Below, in pieces: positions 35,175 to 44,191 of a stretch of 64,000 nt of DNA (positions are counted from its first letter, which is position 1; the number at the start of each line of letters is the position of its first letter). Location: NCBI GenBank assembly GCA_000688615.1, contig JHVA01000001.1, positions 4,757,001 through 4,821,000 of the forward strand, given 5' to 3'. The position numbers and the translations under genes are program-made. The stretch comes from Acidobacteriaceae bacterium KBS 146 (GTDB lineage Bacteria > Acidobacteriota > Terriglobia > Terriglobales > Acidobacteriaceae). The notes beneath the pieces were generated by a model that was not told where the DNA came from, did not search any database, and saw only the letters and a list, made by a program, of their open reading frames with translations.

Positions 35175-36539
35175 TTACTGTCCTCTGTTGTAGCCGGTGA
35201 TCGCGCTGTAAAGCTGGTTGATCGAATTCAACTGATCGGGCAAAGACTGCAGAATCTGATTCGCCGTGTTCAATTGATCTGTCAGGCGGGCTTTGTCGTC
35301 CGAAATCCGCTGCTCCTGGTCGCTGATGTTCTGGTTCAGCGTCCCCTCCTGAGCGGAGTTCTGTTTCAGCGCCAGCGAGACCGCCCCGTTGGTCGAGCTA
35401 GAGCTCAGGCCGTCCAAAATGGAGTTGAAGTTGTCTCCAAAGCTGTTGGTGTTCTGCAAAAAGCCTTGGATATCGCTGAAGTTCGAGTTCAATGCACTGT
35501 CCAGCGTGCCTCCATCGATCGTCAGGTGGCCCGTCTGGTCGACCGAGATGCCGAGCTGAGACAGGCTTTTGATCGATCCGCTGGCTGCACCGCTCAGTAA
35601 TCCCTGGGTTAGCTGATTCTGGATCAGCGCTACAGTGGGGTCCCCGTAGAGTGGCTCCGGATTGCCGTTGGAGTCCTTTCCTTCCTGGGTTTTGATGTCG
35701 TCGACCACCGCGTTATACGCCGTGACAAAGTTTCCGAACACCTGCTCGATGGAATTCGTATCGTTCGTAATCTGTACCTGCACCGGTACGCTCGGATTGG
35801 AAGAGACGGACAGGATCTGGAACGTCACCCCCGGTATCAGGCCGGTCACCGTATTCGAAGCGCTCGTCGTGTCCAGGCCGTCGACGTTCAGGCTTGCATC
35901 CTTGCCCTGCATGCCTTGCTGGAATCCGATCGCGCTCGCGGTAGCATCGTCGGTCAACGAGGCACTCAGCGTGATCTCTCCGGCCGCCCCGCTGGTCCTG
36001 CTGACCAGGGAAAGGCGCGATCCGGTCGTATCGGTCACAACCGAGGCGGCCACCCCCATAGATGCTCCATTGATGGATGCCGCCAGCTGCGAGAGCGTCT
36101 GGCCATTCACATTCAGCGATTGGTTCTGGCCTCCGATCGTGATCGTCAGGGACCCGCTCAGGGTGTCAGTGGCGTTGGTGATCTTGTCGGAGTATTGCGA
36201 GGAGGTCTGGGCGAGATTGTTGACGATGATCGTATGGCTTCCCGCCACGGCCAGGTTGCTGGCAGAGGTCAGCGCGACGACGTTGGTGTCCGAGCTTGCC
36301 CCCTGCTTCGACGCAAAGACCCCACTGAAGTCCGTAAGCGACTGCAGCGCCGTGGAAAGGCTGGCAAGATCGGTCCCCATCTTACTTAAGGCAGTGTCCT
36401 GAGCCTGCAGGTTGGACAACTGGGTCTTCCAAGGATCTTCGATCGCCTTCTCCGAGGCAAGAATCTGGCTCACCGTAGAAGCTACATCGAAGCCCTGACC
36501 GCTGTTAATCGGGCCAAAGTTGATCCCAACCGTTCCCAT
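35175..36539 (-). CDS. fliD: Flagellar filament cap protein FliD
   Basis: A 454-aa protein. The FliD N-terminal coiled coil (GQGFDVASTVSQILASEK, WKTQLSNLQAQDTALSKM) is followed by a beta-rich middle (SLTITIGGQNQSLNVNG). The C-terminal coiled coil is QEQRISDDKARLTDQLNTAN. It caps the growing filament. It ends 15 bp before fliS and follows fliC. Confidence 0.9.
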   Translation of the reverse strand: MGTVGINFGPINSGQGFDVASTVSQILASEKAIEDPWKTQLSNLQAQDTALSKMGTDLASLSTALQSLTDFSGVFASKQGASSDTNVVALTSASNLAVAGSHTIIVNNLAQTSSQYSDKITNATDTLSGSLTITIGGQNQSLNVNGQTLSQLAASINGASMGVAASVVTDTTGSRLSLVSRTSGAAGEITLSASLTDDATASAIGFQQGMQGKDASLNVDGLDTTSASNTVTGLIPGVTFQILSVSSNPSVPVQVQITNDTNSIEQVFGNFVTAYNAVVDDIKTQEGKDSNGNPEPLYGDPTVALIQNQLTQGLLSGAASGSIKSLSQLGISVDQTGHLTIDGGTLDSALNSNFSDIQGFLQNTNSFGDNFNSILDGLSSSSTNGAVSLALKQNSAQEGTLNQNISDQEQRISDDKARLTDQLNTANQILQSLPDQLNSINQLYSAITGYNRGQ

Positions 36540-36717
36540 CCCGTTCTCCTCAAAGCGCAGTCTGCGATGTTTGTGTGTGCAATGGAGGTGCCTAATCCGT
36601 GAGTCAGGGATTAGAAGGTGCTAACCACTGTTCTCTATTTTGGTGGTTATGCCGTTTTCAGGCGGAAACAGGCCGGCAGGCGGTCTCCCCGCCTACCGGT
36701 ATCCCGTCTGCAACCGA

Positions 36718-37566
36718 TTACTGGAGCAGCTTCAGAACGTCCTGCTGTACGGCGTTGGCCTGGGAGAGAGCGGCGATGCCGGTCTCGCTGAGGACCTTGA
36801 ACTTTGCCATATCGCTGGTTGCCTGGCCGTAGTTCGTTGCGCGGATGTTGTTCTCCGCCGAGGACAGATTGACCGTCTGCGTGTTGGCGACGTTTGCAGC
36901 CGCGTTGAGCTGGTTGATGTTTGCTCCGAGGGTGCCGCGCTGGTATGCGACATCCTGAACGGCGGAAGTGAGGGTGGTCAGGATGCCGGCAGCCGTTGTC
37001 GCATCCAGCGTAGCGCTCGCCGTCAGGTCGGCGCCTGCGCCGGCGGAGGTGGTTCCCACGCTGGCGGTGGTGAGGGCGCCAACTGTATCGCTGAAGGTGC
37101 TCGCACCGGTCGAGGTTCCATCGCTGACGAAGATGTTGACGGCAGTTGCGGAGAAGACTGCGTTGCCGTTGTAGTTGGTTGTCGAACCGATGTTGCCGAT
37201 CTCGGTCAGAATCTTCTGGTACTCCTGATCGGCCGAGCTGACCTGGCTCGTGTTCAACGTGCCGTTTGCCGCTTCAGTGGCCAGCGTGACAGCGCGGTTG
37301 AGCAGGTTGGTGACCTGGGCCAGGGCACCGTCTGCGGTCTGCAACATGCCGACGCCGGCGCTGGCGTTCTGGGCCGACTGGGTAAGGGCGGCGACGTTCG
37401 CATGCAGGCCATCGGCCAGGGCCAGGCCGGCTGCGTCGTCGGCGCCGCTGTTAATGCGCGAACCGGAGGAGAGCTGCGTCAGGGTGTTCTGCAGGCTCAT
37501 CTGGGTCTGGTTCAGATTGTTCTGTGCGTAGATTGCTGAGATGTTGTTCAAGACACCCAAGGACAT
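36718..37566 (-). CDS. fliC: Flagellin
   Basis: A short 282-aa flagellin. The conserved N-terminal coiled coil (NNISAIYAQNNLNQTQMSL, LSSGSRINSGADDAAGLALAD) and C-terminal helix (NNIRATNYGQATSDMAKF, VQQDVLKLLQ) enclose a small variable domain. The start at ATG 37566 follows AGGAGC with 8-nt spacing. A hairpin-rich stretch follows its stop. It forms the filament with FliD and FliS alongside. Confidence 0.94.
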   Translation of the reverse strand: MSLGVLNNISAIYAQNNLNQTQMSLQNTLTQLSSGSRINSGADDAAGLALADGLHANVAALTQSAQNASAGVGMLQTADGALAQVTNLLNRAVTLATEAANGTLNTSQVSSADQEYQKILTEIGNIGSTTNYNGNAVFSATAVNIFVSDGTSTGASTFSDTVGALTTASVGTTSAGAGADLTASATLDATTAAGILTTLTSAVQDVAYQRGTLGANINQLNAAANVANTQTVNLSSAENNIRATNYGQATSDMAKFKVLSETGIAALSQANAVQQDVLKLLQ

Positions 37567-37805
37567 TGGGGACGCTCCTGTGCACACTCGAATTGAAGTA
37601 CCCGCACTGCCTGTCCAAGGGGCCCCGGATGATTGTTTTTATCCGGCTACCTTACGAAAAGCCTTGCGTTCTCCCACCTCATCGGCCTAGGGAACGGGGA
37701 CTTGAGGGGATTCTTCGCTGGAGAGAAAAGGCAAAGTTACCGGCGGTTCGATCTATTGCGTTTGCAGAAGCAAGCCGATGAGGCAACAGAGAGGGAGAGT
37801 GTCTC
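37567..37805. promoter_or_regulatory. Divergent flagellar control region
   Basis: The 239 bp between fliC and flbD hold a hairpin CCGGAT/ATCCGG (37625-37630/37641-37646). On the minus strand GCCGGATAA overlaps it and resembles a sigma-28 -10 (GCCGATAA), although no good TAAA -35 is seen. A weak suggestion only. Confidence 0.3.
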
Positions 37806-38078
37806 ATGATCGAATTGACTCGCCTGAATGGCAGTCGCCTCAGTATCAATTGCGACCTTATCAAATATGCGGACTCGGCTCCGGACACGGTTCTCACGCT
37901 GGTTACAGGCGAAAAGCTGGTGGTTCTGGAGCCAAGGAGCGAGGTGATGCGCAAGACCACGGAATATCGTGCCTCGGTCCTTCGCTCGGCGTGGCCCGAT
38001 GCGGAGAACGCGTTGGCGGCAAAGCGCGGCCGCGATCTTCAGATACTGGCAGCTGAATCTGAGAAATCCACAAGCTGA
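37806..38078 (+). CDS. flbD: FlbD-family flagellar protein
   Basis: A 90-aa protein of the short FlbD group (MIELTRLNGSRLSINCDLIKY, TVLTLVTGEKLVVLEP). The family is found in flagellar operons and its role is not clear. It is the first gene of flbD-motA-motB on the plus strand, GAGGGAGAG upstream. It ends 35 bp before motA. Confidence 0.85.
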   Translation: MIELTRLNGSRLSINCDLIKYADSAPDTVLTLVTGEKLVVLEPRSEVMRKTTEYRASVLRSAWPDAENALAAKRGRDLQILAAESEKSTS

Positions 38079-38113
38079 ACCACAGACAGATTCCTGTGGA
38101 AAGAGGATGTTTT

Positions 38114-38893
38114 ATGGATATCGCCAGCATTGGTGGCATCATCGTCGCGGTACTCGGCATTCTCGCCGGCATGATGATTGAGGGCGGAAACATCGGTCAG
38201 ATCACACAGCCCACTGCTGCACTGATTGTGATTGGAGGAACGATGGGTGCCGTGATGCTGCAGTTCCCGCTGAAGTCCTTCCTCGCTGCTCTCAGGCAGA
38301 TGATGAAGATCTTCATCTCGAGCGGAGCAGACAGCGAAGAGGTCCTGAAACAGCTTGTTCAGTTTGCCAACAAGGCGCGCAAAAGCGGCATTGTGTCGCT
38401 CGATCAGGATCTCGGCTCCATCGAGGATCCTTTCTTCAGGCAGGCTCTGATGCTGGCCATCGATGGCACGGAGCCCACCGAGGTCCGCAAGATCATGCAG
38501 ATGGAGCTCGATAACAAGTCCGAGATGGAGGAGAAGATTCCGCAGGTCTTTGAGGCTGCGGGAGGATACTCGCCAACCGTAGGAATCATCGGCGCGGTGC
38601 TGGGACTGATCCAGGTGATGCAGCACCTCGATAACATCAGCGAGGTCGGACGTGGTATTGCGGTAGCGTTTGTTGCGACGATCTATGGGGTCGCGCTGGC
38701 CAACCTCTTCTTTCTCCCTGTCGCGGGCAAACTGAAGATACGGCATCGCGAGGAACAGATGGCCAAAGAGATGGTCCTTGAAGGCGTGATCTCGATTCTG
38801 GAAGGCATGAACCCGCGCATGATGGAGACCAAGCTCAGAACCTTCCTGGCGGAAGGCAAGACCATCGAGACGACGGCGGAGGCAGCAGCGTGA
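38114..38893 (+). CDS. motA: Flagellar stator protein MotA
   Basis: A 259-aa MotA with four membrane segments (IGGIIVAVLGILAGMMIEGG, ALIVIGGTMGAVMLQFP, PTVGIIGAVLGLIQVM, IYGVALANLFFLPVA). It forms the proton channel with MotB. ATG 38114 is set by AAGAGGATG; the longer frame to 38096 is not supported. The stop overlaps the motB GTG. Confidence 0.93.
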   Translation: MDIASIGGIIVAVLGILAGMMIEGGNIGQITQPTAALIVIGGTMGAVMLQFPLKSFLAALRQMMKIFISSGADSEEVLKQLVQFANKARKSGIVSLDQDLGSIEDPFFRQALMLAIDGTEPTEVRKIMQMELDNKSEMEEKIPQVFEAAGGYSPTVGIIGAVLGLIQVMQHLDNISEVGRGIAVAFVATIYGVALANLFFLPVAGKLKIRHREEQMAKEMVLEGVISILEGMNPRMMETKLRTFLAEGKTIETTAEAAA

Positions 38894-39642
38894 GCCGCAA
38901 GAAGAAGCACGAGCACGTCAATCACGAGCGGTGGCTGGTCTCCTATGCCGACTTCATCACGTTGCTGTTTGCCTTCTTTGTGGTCTTATTTGCCTCCAGC
39001 CAGTCGGATCGCAAAAAGCAGATGGAGGTCGCTGCGGCGATGCAGACGGCGTTTACGCCCATGGGTAGTTTTGAGGCACACGACAAGACACCACCTCTCG
39101 ATCCCGCTCCCAGCAGCTCTATCGTGACTCGTCCCGCTGCACTGGCCATGCCCTTTGCGCAGCAGGGGCAGCTGACACCGGAGCAGGAGATGAAAGCCAA
39201 ACTGGCGAAGCTGATGCGCGATGCTGGAGGCAAGCTCCCGCCAGGAAGCGTTACAACCCGCATGACACCTGATGGTCTGGCGATCTCGTTGCACGAGATA
39301 GGATTTTTTCCATCGGGATCGGCGGTGATTCGCCGGGACGCAATCCCGGTTTTGATAGCTCTCGCCGACACCATTCCCGATGCTCCTTTGCGTGTGGAAG
39401 GGCACACTGACAATGTTCCAATCCATACGACGCAGTTCCAGTCGAACTGGGAGCTGTCGACGGCGCGAGCCAGTGCTATCGCGCGTCTATTGCTCGAACG
39501 GGGTTCGATGCATCCTGCCAACGTCGCGGCTGCAGGCTACGCCGAGTTTCATCCGATTGCTTCCAACTTCAGCGAAGAGGGACGCAGCCAGAACCGGCGT
39601 GTGGACATTATCCTTTTGCGAGACCGAGCAGCTTTACGATGA
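38890..39642 (+). CDS. motB: Flagellar stator protein MotB
   Basis: A 250-aa protein starting at GTG 38890, which overlaps the motA stop (GTGA). One membrane helix (SYADFITLLFAFFVVLFA) has the proton-binding Asp21. The OmpA/MotB peptidoglycan domain (FPSGSAVIRRDAIPVLIALA, GHTDNVPI) anchors the stator. It is the last gene of the operon. Confidence 0.93.
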   Translation: MSRKKKHEHVNHERWLVSYADFITLLFAFFVVLFASSQSDRKKQMEVAAAMQTAFTPMGSFEAHDKTPPLDPAPSSSIVTRPAALAMPFAQQGQLTPEQEMKAKLAKLMRDAGGKLPPGSVTTRMTPDGLAISLHEIGFFPSGSAVIRRDAIPVLIALADTIPDAPLRVEGHTDNVPIHTTQFQSNWELSTARASAIARLLLERGSMHPANVAAAGYAEFHPIASNFSEEGRSQNRRVDIILLRDRAALR

Positions 39643-39931
39643 GCATTTAGACCGCTGATCTCGAACTTGCTAAGAGATCCTATGCCAAGGGTTCCAAGAT
39701 GGGGCCGGCGGCCGATGACTAGTACCGTGGTCTCGTGGTGCAGAAGGAGCGCTTCAGATGCACATCGGCATTGTCTTTCGGCCGATGGTGGCCGGGACAA
39801 CCTAAATCGGCCTTATTTAGTCCTATATCAATACCGATTTCTCTTTAGGGATTGGGGTGGAGTTGCTGCTAAAATCGAGCAAACGCCCACAACTGAAACT
39901 TTCAGACGCGGCAAAGGGAGAGATTAGAGAG
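39643..39931. other. Intergenic stretch between motB and the ferredoxin gene
   Basis: About 289 bp with no supported gene. A possible stem AAATCGG/CCGATTT spans about 39802-39841. No tRNA-like or riboswitch pattern seen. Confidence 0.4.
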
Positions 39932-40192
39932 ATGGCTTATGTGATTGCGGAACCTTGCATCGGGACCAAGGATACGGCCTGTGTGGATGCCTGCCCGGTC
40001 GATTGTATCCACCCGAAGAAGGACGAGGCGGGCCACGCCGATTCGGAACAGCTTTTTATCGACCCGGTCGAGTGTATCGACTGCGGCGCGTGCGTTCCTG
40101 TGTGTCCGGTTTCGGCGATCTATGCCGGCGACGATCTTCCGGAAAAATGGGCAGAGTTCCAGCAGAAGGCTTCCGACCACTTCGGACGCTAA
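39932..40192 (+). CDS. Ferredoxin (7Fe/8Fe type)
   Basis: An 86-aa soluble ferredoxin. The first half (EPCIGTKDTACVDACPVDCI) and second half (VECIDCGACVPVCPVSAI) each provide Cys for a cluster. The C-terminal DLPEKWAEFQQKASDHF resembles Azotobacter/Pseudomonas FdI-like proteins. It passes electrons in the cytosol; the partners are unknown. ATG 39932 is chosen (AAGGGAG upstream). Strong terminator after. Confidence 0.88.
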   Translation: MAYVIAEPCIGTKDTACVDACPVDCIHPKKDEAGHADSEQLFIDPVECIDCGACVPVCPVSAIYAGDDLPEKWAEFQQKASDHFGR

Positions 40193-40214
40193 GTTTCCGC
40201 GAAGTGCGGATCAG

Positions 40215-40246
40215 AACGCGTGGCTCCCAGCCACGCGTTTTCGTTT
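40215..40246 (+). terminator. Terminator after the ferredoxin gene
   Basis: AACGCGTGGCT (40215-40225), loop CCC, AGCCACGCGTT (40229-40239), then TTCGTTT. Confidence 0.85.
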
Positions 40247-40267
40247 GGACCTGCAGGGGAAAAGGGA

Positions 40268-41005
40268 ATGACGCAACGGCAGAGTGAAGCGATCGTGCTG
40301 CGAAGCTGGCCGTTTGAAGAGGCTGATCTCCTGGTTAGCTTGCTGACCCGGGAACAGGGTCGCATCAAGGGGGTTGCACGGCACGCGATGAGGTCTAGGC
40401 GGCGATTTGGCGGCGCTCTGGAGCCGATGACGTGTGTGCGGGCCACATATGCCGAAAAGCCCAAGCAGGATCTGGTCAGGCTGGACGCCTTTGAAATTCT
40501 CTGGTCTCCACTGTCCGATCCAGTGGACTACGGAAGAACTGCCGCGCTTGAACTCATCGCTGAGGTCCTCGAAGAAGCGCTCCCCGAGCAGGCGCCTGAA
40601 GACGCGGTCTTTCGTCTGGCGTTCACAACAGCAACTGAGATGCAGATAGGTCGAATATGGCTTCCAGTGACCTATTTCGCGCTCTGGATGGGACGGCTCA
40701 TGGGCTGGATGCCGGCCCTGGGTCACTGTACAGTCTGTGGATTGGATCTGCGTGGCCAGAAGGTCTGGTATAGCGAGATAGCAGACGGAGTGATGTGCGA
40801 GGACGACCGCCGGGGCGATAGCCGGTCTCTTTCGGCGGAGGCCATAGGGGAAGCCACCAGAATGTTCCGGTCGCCGCTGGGAGAACTAACCCAGGAAGAT
40901 TGGCCGAAGGGAAGGGCAAGCGATCTGCGGTACTTTGCTGTATCGCTGCTGGAGAGGCATCTGGAGCGCAGGATACGAAGCGCACGCGCCCTCGAACGGC
41001 TGTAG
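40268..41005 (+). CDS. recO: DNA repair protein RecO
   Basis: A 245-aa RecO. The N-terminal OB-fold (EAIVLRSWPFEEADLLVSLLT, EQGRIKGVARHAMRS) is followed by a helical part, and a degenerate zinc-type pair appears as HCTVCGLDL. It helps RecF/RecR load RecA. The start is ATG 40268 (AGGGGAAAAGGGA upstream). It ends 4 bp from the convergent pterin dehydratase. Confidence 0.88.
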   Translation: MTQRQSEAIVLRSWPFEEADLLVSLLTREQGRIKGVARHAMRSRRRFGGALEPMTCVRATYAEKPKQDLVRLDAFEILWSPLSDPVDYGRTAALELIAEVLEEALPEQAPEDAVFRLAFTTATEMQIGRIWLPVTYFALWMGRLMGWMPALGHCTVCGLDLRGQKVWYSEIADGVMCEDDRRGDSRSLSAEAIGEATRMFRSPLGELTQEDWPKGRASDLRYFAVSLLERHLERRIRSARALERL

Positions 41006-41009
41006 TTCT

Positions 41010-41291
41010 TCAGGAAAGTTCCCGACTGAGGCGTCCTGCCATTCTGGCATCCCGATTTGTGATGCCGCCTGCGTCGTGCGAGATAAGTCCCAGCCTGACC
41101 TTGTTGTAGCGGATGTCTATGTCAGGATGATGTCCCGCGGTCTCGGCCAGTTCCGCCACTCGGTTGACGAAGGACATTGCCTGGACAAAGTCTTTGAAGC
41201 TCCAGTCGCGAACGAGTTTTCCAGAATCGAGCTTCCATTCCGGATGTTCTTTTAGCAGGCCATCCAACTCGGACGGATTGAGAACTGTCAT
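41010..41291 (-). CDS. phhB: 4a-hydroxytetrahydrobiopterin dehydratase (PhhB)
   Basis: A 93-aa PhhB/PCD: AETAGHHPDIDIRYNKVRLGL holds the HHP active-site. It regenerates tetrahydrobiopterin for aromatic hydroxylases. ATG 41291 gives the family N-terminus; the frame continues upstream to 41432 but is not conserved. It converges with recO. Confidence 0.9.
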   Translation of the reverse strand: MTVLNPSELDGLLKEHPEWKLDSGKLVRDWSFKDFVQAMSFVNRVAELAETAGHHPDIDIRYNKVRLGLISHDAGGITNRDARMAGRLSRELS

Positions 41292-41371
41292 CGCATCCTC
41301 CCTCAACAGAAATCTACACCTTGGATGCTGGAGCGGCAGGGAGGGGTAGCAGATCGAGTGACAGGAGAAGA

Positions 41372-42451
41372 TTAGAGGGTGGTAAGGGCGTCGAAGCCTG
41401 GTTCTTCGGTCCGCTTGCGCACTCCGATCCAATGTTCGTCCGGAATGCGCAGGTAGACTTCGACGATCGCAGGATCGAACTGACTTCCCGAGCAGCGAAT
41501 GATTTCGGCCCTGGCCTTCTCGAAGGAGGTGCCTTTGCGATACGGGCGATCGGAGGTCATGGCATCGAGCGTGTCCGCGATGGCAAAGATACGAGCTCCC
41601 AGAGGAATCTGATTTCCTTTGAGCCCTCGGGGATACCCGGAGCCGTCAAACCGTTCCTGGTGGGCGTAGACGATCTCGGCGGCGTCGCAGAGGAAGGGAA
41701 TCTTGCGCAACATCTCGTAGCCGCGCTGACAGTGCTCCCGCATAACAGCGACTTCAGACTCGTCAAGACGTCCTGGCTTGAGAAGGATCGCGTCAGGAGT
41801 GGCAATCTTTCCGATATCGTGCAGAAAGGCTCCGCGAGCGATGGTGCGAAGTTCATCATAACCAACACCAAAGGAGCGTGCGAGTTCGATGGTATAGGCG
41901 GTTACTCGTTTGGAGTGGCCCTCTGTCTCCTGGTCTCGAAGATCGAGGGCATCTCCCATTGCGCCGATGGTGATGTCGTAGCTACGCTCAAGGTCCTGCA
42001 TGATGGCCCGCAGCCGACTGGTGCGGGTCGAAATGACCTCTTCAAGATGCTGGCGGTAGGCAAGATTTTGACGCAGGTGACGGCGATGCTCGGCTGCTCG
42101 CGCTACAACGCTTTCAAGCTGACGCCGCTCGAAGGGCTTGATGAGATAGTCGAAGGCCCCGCGACGAAATGCATTGGTGGCCACCTGAATGTCGCGTACT
42201 GCAGAGAACATGATGACAGGCAGGTCGGGATGGTCCGTAGAGATGCGATCGAGCAGAGCCAGTCCATCTGTTCCCGGCATCATGATGTCGGAGAGAACGA
42301 GAGAATAGTTAGGATCTTGACCGAGGAGCTCCATGGCCTCTTTTGCTCCCGAGGCTGTCACCGGGAGGTATCCGCCACGTTCGAGCAATGTAGCGACGAT
42401 GCCGCGGATTGGTTCTTCATCGTCGACTACCAGGATTTTTTCCTGCAGCAT
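41372..42451 (-). CDS. Response regulator with HD-GYP phosphodiesterase output
   Basis: A 359-aa protein. The receiver has acidic pair DD (10-11), phosphoacceptor Asp55 and Lys106. A coiled-coil linker (120-160) leads to an HD-GYP domain with GHSKRV (179-184), FLHDIGK (210-216) and HQERFDGSGYPRG (265-277). It is expected to break down cyclic-di-GMP on phosphorylation. The intact motif suggests an active enzyme. Here it could tune cellulose synthesis (bcsA PilZ) or motility, but this is inference. Separate from the next gene by about 80 bp. Confidence 0.92.
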   Translation of the reverse strand: MLQEKILVVDDEEPIRGIVATLLERGGYLPVTASGAKEAMELLGQDPNYSLVLSDIMMPGTDGLALLDRISTDHPDLPVIMFSAVRDIQVATNAFRRGAFDYLIKPFERRQLESVVARAAEHRRHLRQNLAYRQHLEEVISTRTSRLRAIMQDLERSYDITIGAMGDALDLRDQETEGHSKRVTAYTIELARSFGVGYDELRTIARGAFLHDIGKIATPDAILLKPGRLDESEVAVMREHCQRGYEMLRKIPFLCDAAEIVYAHQERFDGSGYPRGLKGNQIPLGARIFAIADTLDAMTSDRPYRKGTSFEKARAEIIRCSGSQFDPAIVEVYLRIPDEHWIGVRKRTEEPGFDALTTL

Positions 42452-42685
42452 CCGTTTTTAGGGCTCCCTCACTGTTGCGCCTCTTCCTGGTATCGGCAAG
42501 AATCCAACAGGGCTTTACCGCGGTATTTTACGATGCCACCGAGGAATTGTTATTACCACGGAAGAGGGAGAGACCAGACTTCCAAAAGACGATGAATCCG
42601 TTTGACCCGCGGCCGAATATAGATTACGAACCCTATCCAAGAGCTTCCTGCTGAGCGGAATCCTCGCAAGATCTGTGGAAATCGT
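42452..42685. other. Intergenic stretch upstream of the HD-GYP gene
   Basis: About 234 bp between the HD-GYP start and the glmU stop with no supported gene and no clear terminator. Confidence 0.4.
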
Positions 42686-44107
42686 TTAGTGGCTCTCTCC
42701 GGCCTGTTTTTTTCTGGCGACCCATCCTTCTTTGGTGGTCTGGCGCGAACGTCCGATTGCGAGTGAACCAGAAGGAACATCTTCGGTGATGCAGCTTCCG
42801 GCAGCGATGTAAGCTCCTGATTCGATGGTGACGGGGGCGACCAGTGTAGAGTCGGATCCCACAAAAACGTTGTCGCCAATAGTGGTTTGATGCTTGTGCA
42901 CACCGTCATAGTTGCAGGTGATGGCTCCTGCTCCGACATTCACCCCGGCTCCAATGACTGCGTCACCAAGATAGTTGAGATGGTTTGCCTTGGAGCCTGC
43001 GCCGAGAGTGACCTTCTTGGTCTCGACGAAGTTGCCCAGATGTGCGCCGACGCCGATGTTGCTTTCGGGTCGCAGGTGGGCGTACGGTCCCAGAACCGCG
43101 GAGTCAGCCACACTGGCGGAATCCATGATGCAGCCGTTGCGGACGATGACCTGATCGCCGATGGTGCTGTTCTGGATCACGGAGTAGGAGCGGATACGGC
43201 AGTCGGAACCGATCCTGGTTGCGCCCAGGAGCTGCACATAGGGCTCGATTACAGTGTCGGGACCGACTGTGACCTCGCTATCGATCACAGCGGTCTCAGG
43301 CCGGAAGATCGTCACTCCGGAGGCCATGAGGCGTTTCGCTGTCGCAAATCGCATCGCGGCGTCGAGATGCATCATCTCGGCGATGGTGTTGGCTCCGAGG
43401 ACCTCGTCGATGCTGTCGGCTTTGACGGCGACGACCCGCTCTCTATCTGCAACGAGCATTGCGGCGACGTCGGTCAGATAAAACTCACCATGAGCATTGT
43501 TGGTGTCGAGCAGGTCGAGCTTCTCAAAAAGGGCCGAGGTTTGAAAGCAGTAGATCCCGGAGTTGATCTCAGGGGTGTCAAGTTGATCGGCGGAGAGCGA
43601 CTTCTGCTCGATGATGCCGAGGACCTCTGGAGATGAAGTCCCGGGATTGGCGCGGATCACGCGACCGTAGCCGGTCGGGTCCGGCGGCACTGCGGTCAGG
43701 ATGGTCATCGCGGCTTTCTCTCCGAGATGGACCTGGCGAATGTGCTCAATGGTCTCCGGACGAATGAGGGGAACATCGCCCGAAAGAACGAGAAGGTTTT
43801 CGGGGACGGGTGCACCGGAGAGAGCAAAGGAGGCCTTGACCATCTGCAGAGCATGACCGGTTCCGCGCTGTTCCGTCTGCAAAACGAACTGGACGCCTGT
43901 GGATGCAACAGCATCCCGAACGCGATCGGCCTCGTGGCCGATGATGCAGTAGATATTTTCTGCAGCGACGACCTGCTTTGCTGCGGCAATGACGTGAAGC
44001 AGCAGGGCCCGGCCGCCGATCTCGTGCAGAACCTTGGGGCGCTTACTCTTGAGTCGGGTGCCTTTTCCGGCAGCCATGATGGCGATGGCAAATCCTGGAG
44101 TATCCAT
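42686..44107 (-). CDS. glmU: Bifunctional UDP-GlcNAc pyrophosphorylase / GlcN-1-P acetyltransferase
   Basis: A 473-aa GlmU. The N-terminal transferase has MAAGKGTRLKSKRPKVLHEIGG and VLSGDVPLI. The C-terminal left-handed beta-helix (LLGATRIGSDCRIRSYS, VIGAGVNVGAGAITCNYDG) has the acetyl-CoA site. It makes UDP-GlcNAc for peptidoglycan. Alone on the minus strand, with a hairpin upstream that ends the metallopeptidase gene. Confidence 0.96.
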   Translation of the reverse strand: MDTPGFAIAIMAAGKGTRLKSKRPKVLHEIGGRALLLHVIAAAKQVVAAENIYCIIGHEADRVRDAVASTGVQFVLQTEQRGTGHALQMVKASFALSGAPVPENLLVLSGDVPLIRPETIEHIRQVHLGEKAAMTILTAVPPDPTGYGRVIRANPGTSSPEVLGIIEQKSLSADQLDTPEINSGIYCFQTSALFEKLDLLDTNNAHGEFYLTDVAAMLVADRERVVAVKADSIDEVLGANTIAEMMHLDAAMRFATAKRLMASGVTIFRPETAVIDSEVTVGPDTVIEPYVQLLGATRIGSDCRIRSYSVIQNSTIGDQVIVRNGCIMDSASVADSAVLGPYAHLRPESNIGVGAHLGNFVETKKVTLGAGSKANHLNYLGDAVIGAGVNVGAGAITCNYDGVHKHQTTIGDNVFVGSDSTLVAPVTIESGAYIAAGSCITEDVPSGSLAIGRSRQTTKEGWVARKKQAGESH

Positions 44108-44168
44108 GTGACGCTAGTTTCTCATGGCAGGGTGCGCCCGTCGCAGAACTCCGGAACTCTCGAGAAAC

Positions 44169-44186
44169 ACCGTCTGTGACGACGGT
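44169..44186 (-). terminator. Probable terminator after the metallopeptidase gene
   Basis: ACCGTC (44169-44174) and GACGGT (44181-44186) pair across TGTGAC. On the minus strand it is followed by GTTTCTC. A modest hairpin between 44192-45031 and glmU. Confidence 0.45.
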
Positions 44187-44191
44187 TTCGG

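Noticed and set aside
37567..37805. Clear sigma-28 flagellin promoter
   Set aside because: GCCGGATAA is suggestive but no TAAA box at the right distance was found; kept only as a weak note.
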